DNA of 6,037 nucleotides from Elusimicrobiota bacterium (GTDB lineage: Bacteria > Elusimicrobiota > Elusimicrobia > 2-01-FULL-59-12 > JACPXA01). The stretch covers positions 1 to 6,037 of the forward strand of contig JACPXA010000240.1 of NCBI GenBank assembly GCA_016196785.1, given 5' to 3'. This document shows positions 1 through 5,904 of the stretch, in pieces; within the stretch, counting starts at the first letter, position 1, and each line of letters opens with the position of its first letter. The notes under the pieces were generated by a model. It ran no database searches and was not told the DNA's origin. It saw only the letters and a list, made by a program, of their open reading frames with translations. Position numbers and translations under genes: made by a program.

Positions 1-266
1 GAGAAGTCACCGCTCTTCAAGAGCACCTCGTTTGAACGACTCACGAACAACGCTGCTGGGTCGTAACCCAAGAACGAATAACGGCCCAGCCGGTCTCCCC
101 CTTCCACGCTTTCCAGCAGATAGGAATATGGACTCCGGCGGGCAATCTTTTCAAACACTGACACCGGCGTCTCGCGGTCGGCCACCACTTCACGGAACAC
201 CGGAATGACATTTTTCCGTCGAGCCAATCGGAGGAAATCCCGAAGTGAGGGCCAATATTCAGCCAT
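1..266 (-). CDS. trpE: Anthranilate synthase component I, N-terminal part (truncated by window edge)
   Basis: TrpE converts chorismate plus ammonia or glutamine nitrogen to anthranilate, the first step of tryptophan synthesis, in the cytoplasm together with the TrpG glutaminase. Only the first 88 codons are in the window. Visible are the family's N-terminal pattern NVIPVFREVVADRETPVSVF (residues 19-38), then LLES (50-53) and GRYSFLGYDP (61-70). In characterised TrpE proteins the LLES motif forms part of the tryptophan feedback site, so the enzyme is probably feedback inhibited. The catalytic chorismate-binding domain lies beyond the edge. The ATG at 266 was chosen because it gives the usual N-terminal length. 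It lies inside the last codons of hisI (ATGGCTGA, 8-nt overlap), which suggests translational coupling; an AGG sits very close upstream but no good Shine-Dalgarno is seen. PabB is a homologous alternative, but the LLES region and the start favour TrpE. Confidence 0.93.
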   Translation of the reverse strand, partial: MAEYWPSLRDFLRLARRKNVIPVFREVVADRETPVSVFEKIARRSPYSYLLESVEGGDRLGRYSFLGYDPAALFVSRSNEVLLKSGDF

Positions 267-642
267 ACACCTGATGAGGGTCAAACACCCGACGTCCCAC
301 CACGCAAGGAACCCCGCGCGCGGAGATCCGTCGAAAGAAACAAGAGCGATGTCCAGTGTGACAGCACGCCCCCCCAACCTGTTCGACGATAATCAGTAGC
401 GCATCGCCATCACAATCCATCCGCATCTCCTTGACACGCTGGATGTGGCCTGAGACTTCTCCTTTCATCCAGAGCCGTTTCCGAGAGCGGCTCCAGAAAA
501 CGACCCGACGATGTTTCAGGGTTTCCCGCACCGCTTGGCGGTTCATATAGCCAACCATGAGGACCGTGCCATCGTCAGCGTCCTGGATAATCGCGGGGAT
601 CAGCCCCTGTCGGTCAAAGGTGAGTTGTCGAAGAAATCTCAT
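259..642 (-). CDS. hisI: Phosphoribosyl-AMP cyclohydrolase (stand-alone HisI)
   Basis: HisI opens the purine ring of phosphoribosyl-AMP to give ProFAR, step 3 of histidine synthesis; it is a cytoplasmic zinc/magnesium enzyme. The 127-residue protein has the full single-domain pattern: LTFDRQGLIPAIIQD (7-21), VLMVGYMN (27-34), FWSRSRKRLWMKGEVSGH (49-66), the metal-binding MDCDGDALL (74-82) and the second metal site ACCHTGHRSCF (92-102). The last motif carries a second cysteine before CHTG where Ala is more usual. There is no HisE (phosphoribosyl-ATP pyrophosphohydrolase) domain after the cyclohydrolase part and no separate hisE follows, so step 2 must be encoded elsewhere. The ATG at 642 overlaps the hisF stop as ATGA, and the 3' end overlaps trpE by 8 nt. 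The C-terminal tail ending FDPHQVYG looks family-typical and not like a broken HisE. Confidence 0.96.
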   Translation of the reverse strand: MRFLRQLTFDRQGLIPAIIQDADDGTVLMVGYMNRQAVRETLKHRRVVFWSRSRKRLWMKGEVSGHIQRVKEMRMDCDGDALLIIVEQVGGACCHTGHRSCFFRRISARGVPCVVGRRVFDPHQVYG

Positions 643-1406
643 ATTCGGACCGCCACACCACGTCGCGCTAGATACCGTTTCACCACTCCAATCGTCACTT
701 CTCGAAAGTGAAACAATGAAGCGGCCAACGCCGCGTCTGCCCCACCCACAGTCAACGCTTGATAAAAATGTCTCAAGGTTCCGGCTCCTCCCGAGGCAAT
801 CACCGGGACAGACACCGCCTGGGTGACGGCCCTCAGGAGCTTCAGATCATACCCTGTCTTGGTCCCATCGCAGTCCATGCTGGTTAATAAAATCTCTCCC
901 GCCCCCAACCTCACCACCCGTTTTGCCCACTGCACAACATCGAGCCCCGTCGGCCTTCGCCCTCCATGGGTATAGACCTCCCAGCGGAGTGGCCCCGCAG
1001 GGGCCACCCGTTTGGCGTCAATTGCAACAACAATACATTGGGTCCCAAAGTGTTGCGCCGCCTCTCGGACCAACGATGGTCTTCGAACCACAGCGGTATT
1101 CAATGACACCTTATCTGCTCCAGCCTTCAGTAGATTACGAATATCCTCAATCCCCTGAACCCCCCCACCGACCGTGAGCGGCATAAACACACGGGCTGCG
1201 GTCCGGCGAACCACCTCGATCATGATTTTTCGGCGTTGATAGGAGGCGGTGATATCAAGGAATACGATCTCGTCCGCCCCTTCCTCGTTATAGCGGACCG
1301 CCACCTCAACCGGATCGCCGGCGTCCCGCAAGTTGAGAAAACGAGTCCCTTTCACCACGCGACCCGCGTCTACATCCAGGCAGGGGATGATCCGTTTCGC
1401 CAGCAA
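639..1406 (-). CDS. hisF: Imidazole glycerol phosphate synthase cyclase subunit
   Basis: HisF is the (beta/alpha)8-barrel subunit that takes ammonia from HisH and PRFAR and produces imidazole glycerol phosphate plus AICAR, which feeds back to purine synthesis. The 255-residue protein is full length. It shows the N-terminal LAKRIIPCLDVDAGRVVKG with catalytic Asp11, FLDITAS (49-55), TVGGGV (78-83), the second catalytic acid Asp130 (VVAIDAKR), TSMDCDGTKTGYD (175-187) and the phosphate-binding ASGGAG (204-209). The start is a TTG at 1406 that directly follows the hisA TGA with no bases between. It is preferred because it gives the usual MLAKRIIPCL N-terminus; a GGGGAAAG stretch inside the end of hisA could act as its ribosome site. 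The stop overlaps the hisI start (ATGA). The partner hisH lies two genes upstream, so both subunits are made from the same transcript. Confidence 0.97.
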   Translation of the reverse strand: MLAKRIIPCLDVDAGRVVKGTRFLNLRDAGDPVEVAVRYNEEGADEIVFLDITASYQRRKIMIEVVRRTAARVFMPLTVGGGVQGIEDIRNLLKAGADKVSLNTAVVRRPSLVREAAQHFGTQCIVVAIDAKRVAPAGPLRWEVYTHGGRRPTGLDVVQWAKRVVRLGAGEILLTSMDCDGTKTGYDLKLLRAVTQAVSVPVIASGGAGTLRHFYQALTVGGADAALAASLFHFREVTIGVVKRYLARRGVAVRI

Positions 1407-2132
1407 TCAGCTTTCCCCGATCCGGATGGCGTCTTCCAATTGCAACGTTCCCTCGTACAGCGCCTTGCCAATGATCACCCCAATGATCCCTTCTGGCTCG
1501 AGTGCCTTAAGCCGCCGGAGGTCTTCCAGCCCTGCAACTCCTCCGGCTACGACCACTGGTAGCTTCACTTGCCGCGCAAATTGTCGAAGCGCTTCAACGT
1601 TAAGGCCGGTCAACGTTCCATCGCGTTCGGTATCGGTGACGACTAATTCCTTCACCCCCAGGATCCGCATCTCCTCAGCCACTTCAATCCCCGACTTGGC
1701 ACTGCGCTGGGTCCATCCTGAAGTGACCACGTGATGTCCGGCGACATCAATGCTGACCATTAAGCGACCACCGAACTCACTTACGGCCTGTCTGACGACC
1801 TCTGGGTTTTCCACCGCTAGCGTCCCCAAGATCACCGTCGCTACTCCCCAAGCCAATAGCTCTCGAATGGTGGAGAGATCACGGATTCCCCCGCCCACCT
1901 GGACCGGAACGGTGACAGCACCCAAGAGTTGCCGAATGACGCCTCCATTCTGGAGTTTCCCGCTGAGCGCCCCATCAAGATCCGCGACATGGAGCCGTTT
2001 CGCCCCCTTTCCTTGCCAGCGTTGGGCGACGAGTACCGGATCCTCCGCGTAGATCGTTTCCCGCTCTGGCTTCCCCTGCAACCACCGAACGCAACGTCCA
2101 CCTCGAATATCCACTGCCGGAATGACCAGCAT
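1407..2132 (-). CDS. hisA: ProFAR isomerase (phosphoribosylformimino-AICAR ribotide isomerase)
   Basis: HisA performs the Amadori rearrangement of ProFAR to PRFAR, step 4 of histidine synthesis. It is a (beta/alpha)8 barrel related to HisF. With the ATG at 2132 the protein has 241 residues, normal for the family. It shows PAVDIRGGRCVR (5-16) with catalytic Asp8, HVADLDGALSG (48-58), QVGGGIRD (78-85), SIDVAGH with the second catalytic acid Asp129 (127-133), SGW (138-140), TDTERDGTLTG (166-176) and the phosphate-binding VAGGVAGLEDL (195-205). The usual D-x-R after the beta-5 Asp is D-V-A here. A GTG at 2138 would add two residues. The ATG is favoured because it gives the common MLVIPAVD start and overlaps the hisH stop as TGATG, a typical coupled junction. 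A bifunctional HisA/TrpF (PriA) is conceivable from sequence alone, but nothing specific supports it. Confidence 0.96.
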   Translation of the reverse strand: MLVIPAVDIRGGRCVRWLQGKPERETIYAEDPVLVAQRWQGKGAKRLHVADLDGALSGKLQNGGVIRQLLGAVTVPVQVGGGIRDLSTIRELLAWGVATVILGTLAVENPEVVRQAVSEFGGRLMVSIDVAGHHVVTSGWTQRSAKSGIEVAEEMRILGVKELVVTDTERDGTLTGLNVEALRQFARQVKLPVVVAGGVAGLEDLRRLKALEPEGIIGVIIGKALYEGTLQLEDAIRIGES

Positions 2133-2764
2133 CAGCACGAGACTCGCTGGACAAATTGACGGAGAAGGGCAAGGCCGGACCGGCCACTTTTTTCAGGATG
2201 GAATTGACTGGCGAAGAGACGCCCACGACTCACGGCAGAGCAAAAGGAGAGTCCATACCGTGTCGTCGTGGCCACGACCCCAGGGTCCCGCGGAATCGGG
2301 TAGTAGGAGTGGACAAAATAGACATACGGTCCCTTCCCTAGCCCCTTCAGGAGGGAATGAGACACCGCCTCTTTTGCTTGACCAGTTCTCTCAATGGTGT
2401 TCCACCCCATGTGGGGGACTTTGAATCCTCGACGATTGGGAAATCGGACCACTCGCCCCAGCAGACTCCCTAGCCCAGAGACGCCTGGGGCTTCCTCACT
2501 CGTTTCAAACAGGATCTGCAGACCTAGACAAATCCCAAGATACGGACGGTTTTTGGCGACCCAATCTTGGAGGATCCGAATGAGGCCTAATCGTTTGAGC
2601 CGTTGCATGGCCATCCCAAACGCCCCAACACCAGGGACCACGAGTCCCCTGGCGCGTTGAATCACCCTTGGCTTCGCGGTGACCATCACGTGAGCTCCAA
2701 CTGTCTCTAGCGCTTTACGCACACTGGCCAGGTTCCCCATTCCATAATCAACGACGGCGATCAT
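2132..2764 (-). CDS. hisH: Imidazole glycerol phosphate synthase glutaminase subunit
   Basis: HisH is the class I glutamine amidotransferase subunit that hydrolyses glutamine and channels ammonia into HisF. The 210-residue protein begins IAVVDYGMGNLASV, has the oxyanion-strand region VVPGVGAFG (42-50), the nucleophile Cys79 in YLGICLGLQ (75-83), VPHMGWN (116-122), YFVHSYY (149-155), and His189 and Glu191 of the triad in ASQFHPEKSG. All three catalytic residues are present. The ATG at 2764 overlaps the hisB stop as ATGA. It is preceded by AAAGGGGTCTC, the best-looking ribosome binding site in the his block (GGGG four bases before ATG). The stop overlaps the hisA ATG by one base. There is no fusion to HisF, unlike the eukaryotic enzyme. 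Confidence 0.97.
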   Translation of the reverse strand: MIAVVDYGMGNLASVRKALETVGAHVMVTAKPRVIQRARGLVVPGVGAFGMAMQRLKRLGLIRILQDWVAKNRPYLGICLGLQILFETSEEAPGVSGLGSLLGRVVRFPNRRGFKVPHMGWNTIERTGQAKEAVSHSLLKGLGKGPYVYFVHSYYPIPRDPGVVATTTRYGLSFCSAVSRGRLFASQFHPEKSGRSGLALLRQFVQRVSC

Positions 2765-3357
2765 GAGACCCCTTTCGTTGAGGGGACTCCACGCCGCCGG
2801 GGATCTCGCTCGACAGCCTGGCGGAGCGCCCGCCCCAACCCTTTAAACAGGGATTCCGCGATGTGATGCGCGTTGCGCCCTTCCAATAACCGGATGTGCA
2901 ACGCCAGCCGTGCATGGTCGGCAAGTACTTGAAAGAAGTGCTCCAGGAGATCGAAGTCAAAGCGTCCACGGAACCGCCTTGGAAACTTCACTCGGTATAC
3001 AAACGACGTCCTACCAGAGAGGTCCAAGGCAACATACGACAACGCCTCGTCCATAGGCAGTAAGAATTGCCCATAGCGAGTAATCCCCTGTTTCGTCCCC
3101 AGCGCCAGGTGAATCGCGTCACCCAACGCAATGCCAAGGTCTTCCACTAAATGGTGATCGTCCACCTCCCGATCCCCCCTCGCCCGTAGGGTGAGATCAA
3201 AACCTCCATGAAACGTCCACAGTTCCAACATATGGTCGAGGAACGGAATGGAGGAATCCACCTGAACTTTTCCGCGGCCGTCCAGCCGAAGGGTTAGTTG
3301 GATCTGAGTTTCCCGGGTGCGCCGGTTGATTTTGGCCTGTCGAGTCGGATAGGGCAT
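2761..3357 (-). CDS. hisB: Imidazoleglycerol-phosphate dehydratase
   Basis: HisB dehydrates imidazole glycerol phosphate to imidazole acetol phosphate (step 6), using manganese. With the ATG at 3357 the protein has 198 residues, the usual size for a monofunctional enzyme. Motifs are RRTRET (12-17), IPFLDHML (37-44), HGGFDL (50-55), the metal-binding VDDHHLVEDLG (65-75), DEALSY (103-108), LDLSGR (111-116), LLEHFF (137-142), LHIRLLEGRNAHHIAESLFKGLGRAL (153-178; second metal motif NAHH at 162-165, E168) and PSTKG near the C-terminus. There is no HAD phosphatase domain, so the enterobacterial HisB fusion is excluded and histidinol-phosphatase must be elsewhere. Start choice is uncertain: ATG 3357 lies 4 nt after the hisD TAA, ATG 3372 would overlap hisD by 11 nt, and ATG 3399 has GAGGGG 10 nt upstream but gives an unusual N-terminal extension. 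The stop overlaps hisH (ATGA). Confidence 0.94.
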   Translation of the reverse strand: MPYPTRQAKINRRTRETQIQLTLRLDGRGKVQVDSSIPFLDHMLELWTFHGGFDLTLRARGDREVDDHHLVEDLGIALGDAIHLALGTKQGITRYGQFLLPMDEALSYVALDLSGRTSFVYRVKFPRRFRGRFDFDLLEHFFQVLADHARLALHIRLLEGRNAHHIAESLFKGLGRALRQAVERDPRRRGVPSTKGVS

Positions 3358-3361
3358 GCGA

Positions 3362-4549
3362 TTATCCAGCATTGAGTCGCACCCGAAGAGAAGCCGCATG
3401 GGCTTTCATCCCCTCGGTTCTGGCCAACGTCTCAGCAATTCGTAAGTCCGGATGGCTGTCGCGCCCCTTGTACGTAATGACCTGGGTTGCCTTTAAGAAA
3501 TGGGCGACGGACAATCCCCCGCTAAACCGCGCAGCGCGCCCGGTGGGCAGGACATGCGAAGGACCTGCCACGTAATCGCCTAGGGCTATCGGGGTGTCCC
3601 TCCCCACAAAAAGGGCTCCGGCATGCCGAATCAATGGAATCCAGCGGCTGGCATCCCTGACATAGAGGGCGACATGTTCTGGAGCCAGCCGATTCACTTC
3701 CTGCACCGCCGCCATGAGGTGGGGGACCCGCACCGCATGGATTTGTTGGCTCCATCTTCTCGGAGCGCCGTTCAGAGAATACTTGACTGCTCGAAAGAGT
3801 CGTTCACTGGTGGTGAATAGCCTCGCGTGGGCGCCTGGGTCGTGCTCAGCCTGCGCTAACAGCTCAGCCACCACGTACGTGACCGGCGTGGTGTCATCCG
3901 CAATGACCACGACCTCGCTCGGACCCGCCAAGAGATCAATCCCCACCTGTCCAAACACTTGTCGTTTCGCTTCCGTGACATAGCGATTTCCCGGGCCAAC
4001 GATCTTATCTACCGGAGCGATGCTCCGGGTGCCAAAGGCCAAGGCCGCAATTGCCCAGGGGCCTCCCACCCGATACACCTCATCCACCCCAGCGAGTTTC
4101 CCCGCAAACAGGACCTCTGGTGTGAGATGCTTTGGCGGACTCACCATGACGATCCGTGGGACCCCAGCCACCTTCGCTGGGATGGCGGTCATCAGGACTG
4201 TTGACGGATAGGCAAAGTGCCCTCCGGGGATGTAAATCCCGACGCTCTCCAAGGGAACGACTCGGTACATGAGGAGCTTTCGTCCTCGTCGGAGAGACCA
4301 AGACCGTCCTTGATATCTTCTTTCTACGCGGGCAAAGACACGGATCTCTCTGGCTGCTGCCTCAAGCGCCTGACTGATCGGTGCGGCGACCTGAGAAGAT
4401 ACTTGCCTGATCTCCTTGACAGAGACCCGAAACCTAGAGGATGGAAGGGAAATTCCATCGAACCGACGGGTATAGCTCGTTAACGCGTGATCCCCCTCCT
4501 GCCGGACCCGCTGAATGATCCGAGCGACCTCTTCACTGGTGGATTTCAT
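3362..4549 (-). CDS. hisD: Histidinol dehydrogenase, short N-terminus
   Basis: HisD oxidises L-histidinol to L-histidine in two NAD-dependent steps, the end of the pathway. All residues known to act in E. coli HisD have clear counterparts: zinc ligands Gln233 and His236 (LLAQAEHDPGAHA), Asp325 (GDYVAGPSHVLPTG) and His384 (EGMKAHAAS), and the acid-base pair Glu291-His292 (APEHVALY). IPGGHFAYPSTVLM (107-120), VDKIVGPGNRYVTEAKRQVFG (180-200) and DLLAGPSEVVVIAD (205-218) are also typical. The protein has 395 residues, against about 430 for usual HisD. The first residues already align with the helix before GD-x-AL-x-x-YT-x-RFD, so some 25-30 N-terminal residues are absent. An in-frame TAA five codons before the ATG at 4549 excludes a longer start. 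GGPWAIAAL (162-170) replaces the common GGAQAIAAL. hisB follows after 4 nt or in overlap. It is probably functional because the catalytic part is intact. Confidence 0.95.
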   Translation of the reverse strand: MKSTSEEVARIIQRVRQEGDHALTSYTRRFDGISLPSSRFRVSVKEIRQVSSQVAAPISQALEAAAREIRVFARVERRYQGRSWSLRRGRKLLMYRVVPLESVGIYIPGGHFAYPSTVLMTAIPAKVAGVPRIVMVSPPKHLTPEVLFAGKLAGVDEVYRVGGPWAIAALAFGTRSIAPVDKIVGPGNRYVTEAKRQVFGQVGIDLLAGPSEVVVIADDTTPVTYVVAELLAQAEHDPGAHARLFTTSERLFRAVKYSLNGAPRRWSQQIHAVRVPHLMAAVQEVNRLAPEHVALYVRDASRWIPLIRHAGALFVGRDTPIALGDYVAGPSHVLPTGRAARFSGGLSVAHFLKATQVITYKGRDSHPDLRIAETLARTEGMKAHAASLRVRLNAG

Positions 4550-4586
4550 TTTATGTGTAAATTATAAGAAATTTCCCCTGGGGCGG
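4550..4586 (-). promoter_or_regulatory. murA-hisD gap with a consensus -10 box (possible internal promoter, near-leaderless hisD)
   Basis: This is the only non-overlapping gap inside the block. Read on the minus strand it goes from GC-rich (CCGCCCCAGGGG) to AT-rich and holds a perfect TATAAT at 4561-4566. Eleven bases separate that box from the hisD ATG, so a start about 7 nt after the box would give a leader of only a few bases. No good -35 is visible: the hexamer at 17-nt spacing is TAGCCG. No Shine-Dalgarno motif lies in reach of the ATG; the GGGG is more than 20 nt upstream. A real sigma-70-type promoter is therefore possible but unproven, because chance TATAAT in an AT-rich patch is common. 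No terminator-like hairpin with a T tract is present, so read-through from murA is expected as well. Confidence 0.4.
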
Positions 4587-5846
4587 CTAGCTAGAAATAC
4601 GGTCAATCGAAGCCCCAAGGGCGCACAGTTGAGGAACCAAAGCGGCGTACCCGCGATCGAGATGATACACCCGGTGGACAACGGTCGTCCCCTTGGCCAC
4701 CAGCCCAGCCAGAATGAGGGCAGCGCCTGCACGTAGGTCAGAAACCATTACGGGAGCGCCGCATAAGACCTTGACCCCGCGGATGATGGCAGTGTTCCCT
4801 TCGGTGTGAATGTCGGCCCCCATCCGGACCAGCTCCGATACATGGAGGAACCGGTCTTCAAAGATCTGTTCAGTGATTCGGCTCACCCCAGCGGTGACTG
4901 CCATGAGCGCCATCCACTGCGCCTGAAGGTCAGTGGGAAAGCTAGGATACGGAGCGGTTTTGATTGTGACAGGGCGGAGGCGCCCCTTCCCATCTGTGGT
5001 GATTGTATTAGAACTAGCGTCAATGAGGACCTGAACTCCCGCTTTCCGGAGTGTTTGAAGAAGAGCGGTGAGGTGCGGGGGTTCTACCCCTTGGAGGGTG
5101 ATCCGTCCTTGAGTGATCGCCGCGGCGAGGAGGTAGGTTCCGGCTTCAATACGGTCGGGAATGACACGGTGATGCGCCCCGTGCAGCGAGGGAACCCCAA
5201 CGATCGTGATGCGTGACGTCCCTGCCCCCTGAACGTGAGCGCCCATTCCGTTGAGGAAACGCGCGAGATCCTCGATTTCCGGTTCCCTAGCGGCATTGAA
5301 CAGCCGGGTTGTTCCCGACGTTAAGGTAGCGACCATCATCAGGTTCTCTGTGGCACCAACGCTGGGGAAGGTTAATCGGAGATCTCGCCCTCGAAGGTGA
5401 TTGGCCTGCACCTCAATATACCCTTCCCTAAGAGTGATATCCGCTCCCAAGGTGCTGAACCCCTTAAGATGGATATCCACCGGACGGCGCCCGATGACAC
5501 ACCCCCCCGGCAGCGAGACACGGGCTCGCTTTAACCGTGCAACCAAGGGTCCCATGACTAAGATACTCGCCCGCATGCGCCTGACGATCTCATAGGGTGC
5601 CTCCGCATACAAGGAAGAACTGGCAGACACCTGGACGGTGTCCCCTTGGCGAACGACTTGTTTGCCGAGGACCCCCAGCAGGGCGATGACCGTTTCGATA
5701 TCCTTTAATTCTGGGACGTTCCTCACGACGCACTCCCCGTCAGTGAGGAGGGTCGCGATCAAGATAGGCAACGCTGCATTTTTGGAACCAGACACCTGAA
5801 CTGTGCCGCTGAGCTGACGCCCACCTTTAATGATGATCTTATCCAT
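4587..5846 (-). CDS. murA: UDP-N-acetylglucosamine 1-carboxyvinyltransferase
   Basis: MurA transfers enolpyruvate from PEP to UDP-GlcNAc, the committed cytoplasmic step of peptidoglycan synthesis and the target of fosfomycin. The 419-residue protein has the normal family length. It carries SGSKNAALPIL (19-29) with Lys22 and Asn23, the active-site loop LPGGCVIGRRPVDIHLKGF (112-130) with Cys116, PSVGATENLMM (161-171), GTYLLAAAI (236-244), YPSFPTDLQAQ (300-310) with the catalytic Asp306, and HLDRGY (395-400). Because the loop residue is Cys and not Asp, the enzyme should be fosfomycin-sensitive. The ATG at 5846 gives the canonical MDKIIIKGG start. Upstream only a weak purine-rich stretch is seen, so translation may depend on coupling with prmC, which ends 26 nt before. 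Its place next to prmC and ahead of his genes recurs in several bacterial lineages and need not mean a shared function. Confidence 0.98.
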   Translation of the reverse strand: MDKIIIKGGRQLSGTVQVSGSKNAALPILIATLLTDGECVVRNVPELKDIETVIALLGVLGKQVVRQGDTVQVSASSSLYAEAPYEIVRRMRASILVMGPLVARLKRARVSLPGGCVIGRRPVDIHLKGFSTLGADITLREGYIEVQANHLRGRDLRLTFPSVGATENLMMVATLTSGTTRLFNAAREPEIEDLARFLNGMGAHVQGAGTSRITIVGVPSLHGAHHRVIPDRIEAGTYLLAAAITQGRITLQGVEPPHLTALLQTLRKAGVQVLIDASSNTITTDGKGRLRPVTIKTAPYPSFPTDLQAQWMALMAVTAGVSRITEQIFEDRFLHVSELVRMGADIHTEGNTAIIRGVKVLCGAPVMVSDLRAGAALILAGLVAKGTTVVHRVYHLDRGYAALVPQLCALGASIDRISS

Positions 5847-5872
5847 TGATGCGCTCGTTCATGGACAGGGGC

Positions 5873-5904
5873 CTAGTGTGGTGGAATCACCACACTAGCT
5901 TTTT
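5873..5904 (+). terminator. Perfect 11-bp inverted repeat over the prmC stop, with T tract on the plus strand
   Basis: The arms CTAGTGTGGTG (5873-5883) and CACCACACTAG (5888-5898) are exact reverse complements with a 4-nt loop GAAT. On the plus strand the stem is followed by C and then TTTTT (5900-5904), the layout of a Rho-independent terminator for plus-strand transcripts. On the minus strand, the coding direction, the stem is followed by GCCCCTG with no T tract, so it should not terminate between prmC and murA. It could instead affect mRNA stability, prmC termination or murA initiation. The stem is only moderately GC-rich (6 of 11 pairs). The structure is directly seen; its function is inferred. 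Confidence 0.5.

Noticed and set aside
1333..1734. 133-codon plus-strand frame opposite hisF/hisA
   Set aside because: Composition (rich in Ser, Arg, Pro, Thr) is typical of a shadow frame, and both sense genes are fully conserved across it.
1407..2138. HisA as a bifunctional PriA (HisA/TrpF), suggested by the his-trp linkage
   Set aside because: Nothing in the sequence separates it from ordinary HisA; whether trpF exists downstream is outside the window.
4571..4586. CCCCAGGGG palindrome after murA as a terminator
   Set aside because: A one-base loop cannot form a stable hairpin and no T tract directly follows; read-through into hisD is more likely.
4550..4586. His leader peptide, T-box or other attenuator before hisD
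   Set aside because: The 37-nt gap is too short and contains no run of His codons and no T-box-like or terminator structure.
4806..5216. 136-codon open frame on the plus strand opposite murA
   Set aside because: It is antisense to the well-conserved core of murA, has no recognisable domain and no ribosome site that stands out; open antisense frames are common opposite GC-rich genes.
5839..5862. Seven-codon frame (MNERING) on the minus strand whose stop overlaps the murA start
   Set aside because: No ribosome binding site and no regulatory residue bias; the length is well within chance, so it is not called as a leader peptide.
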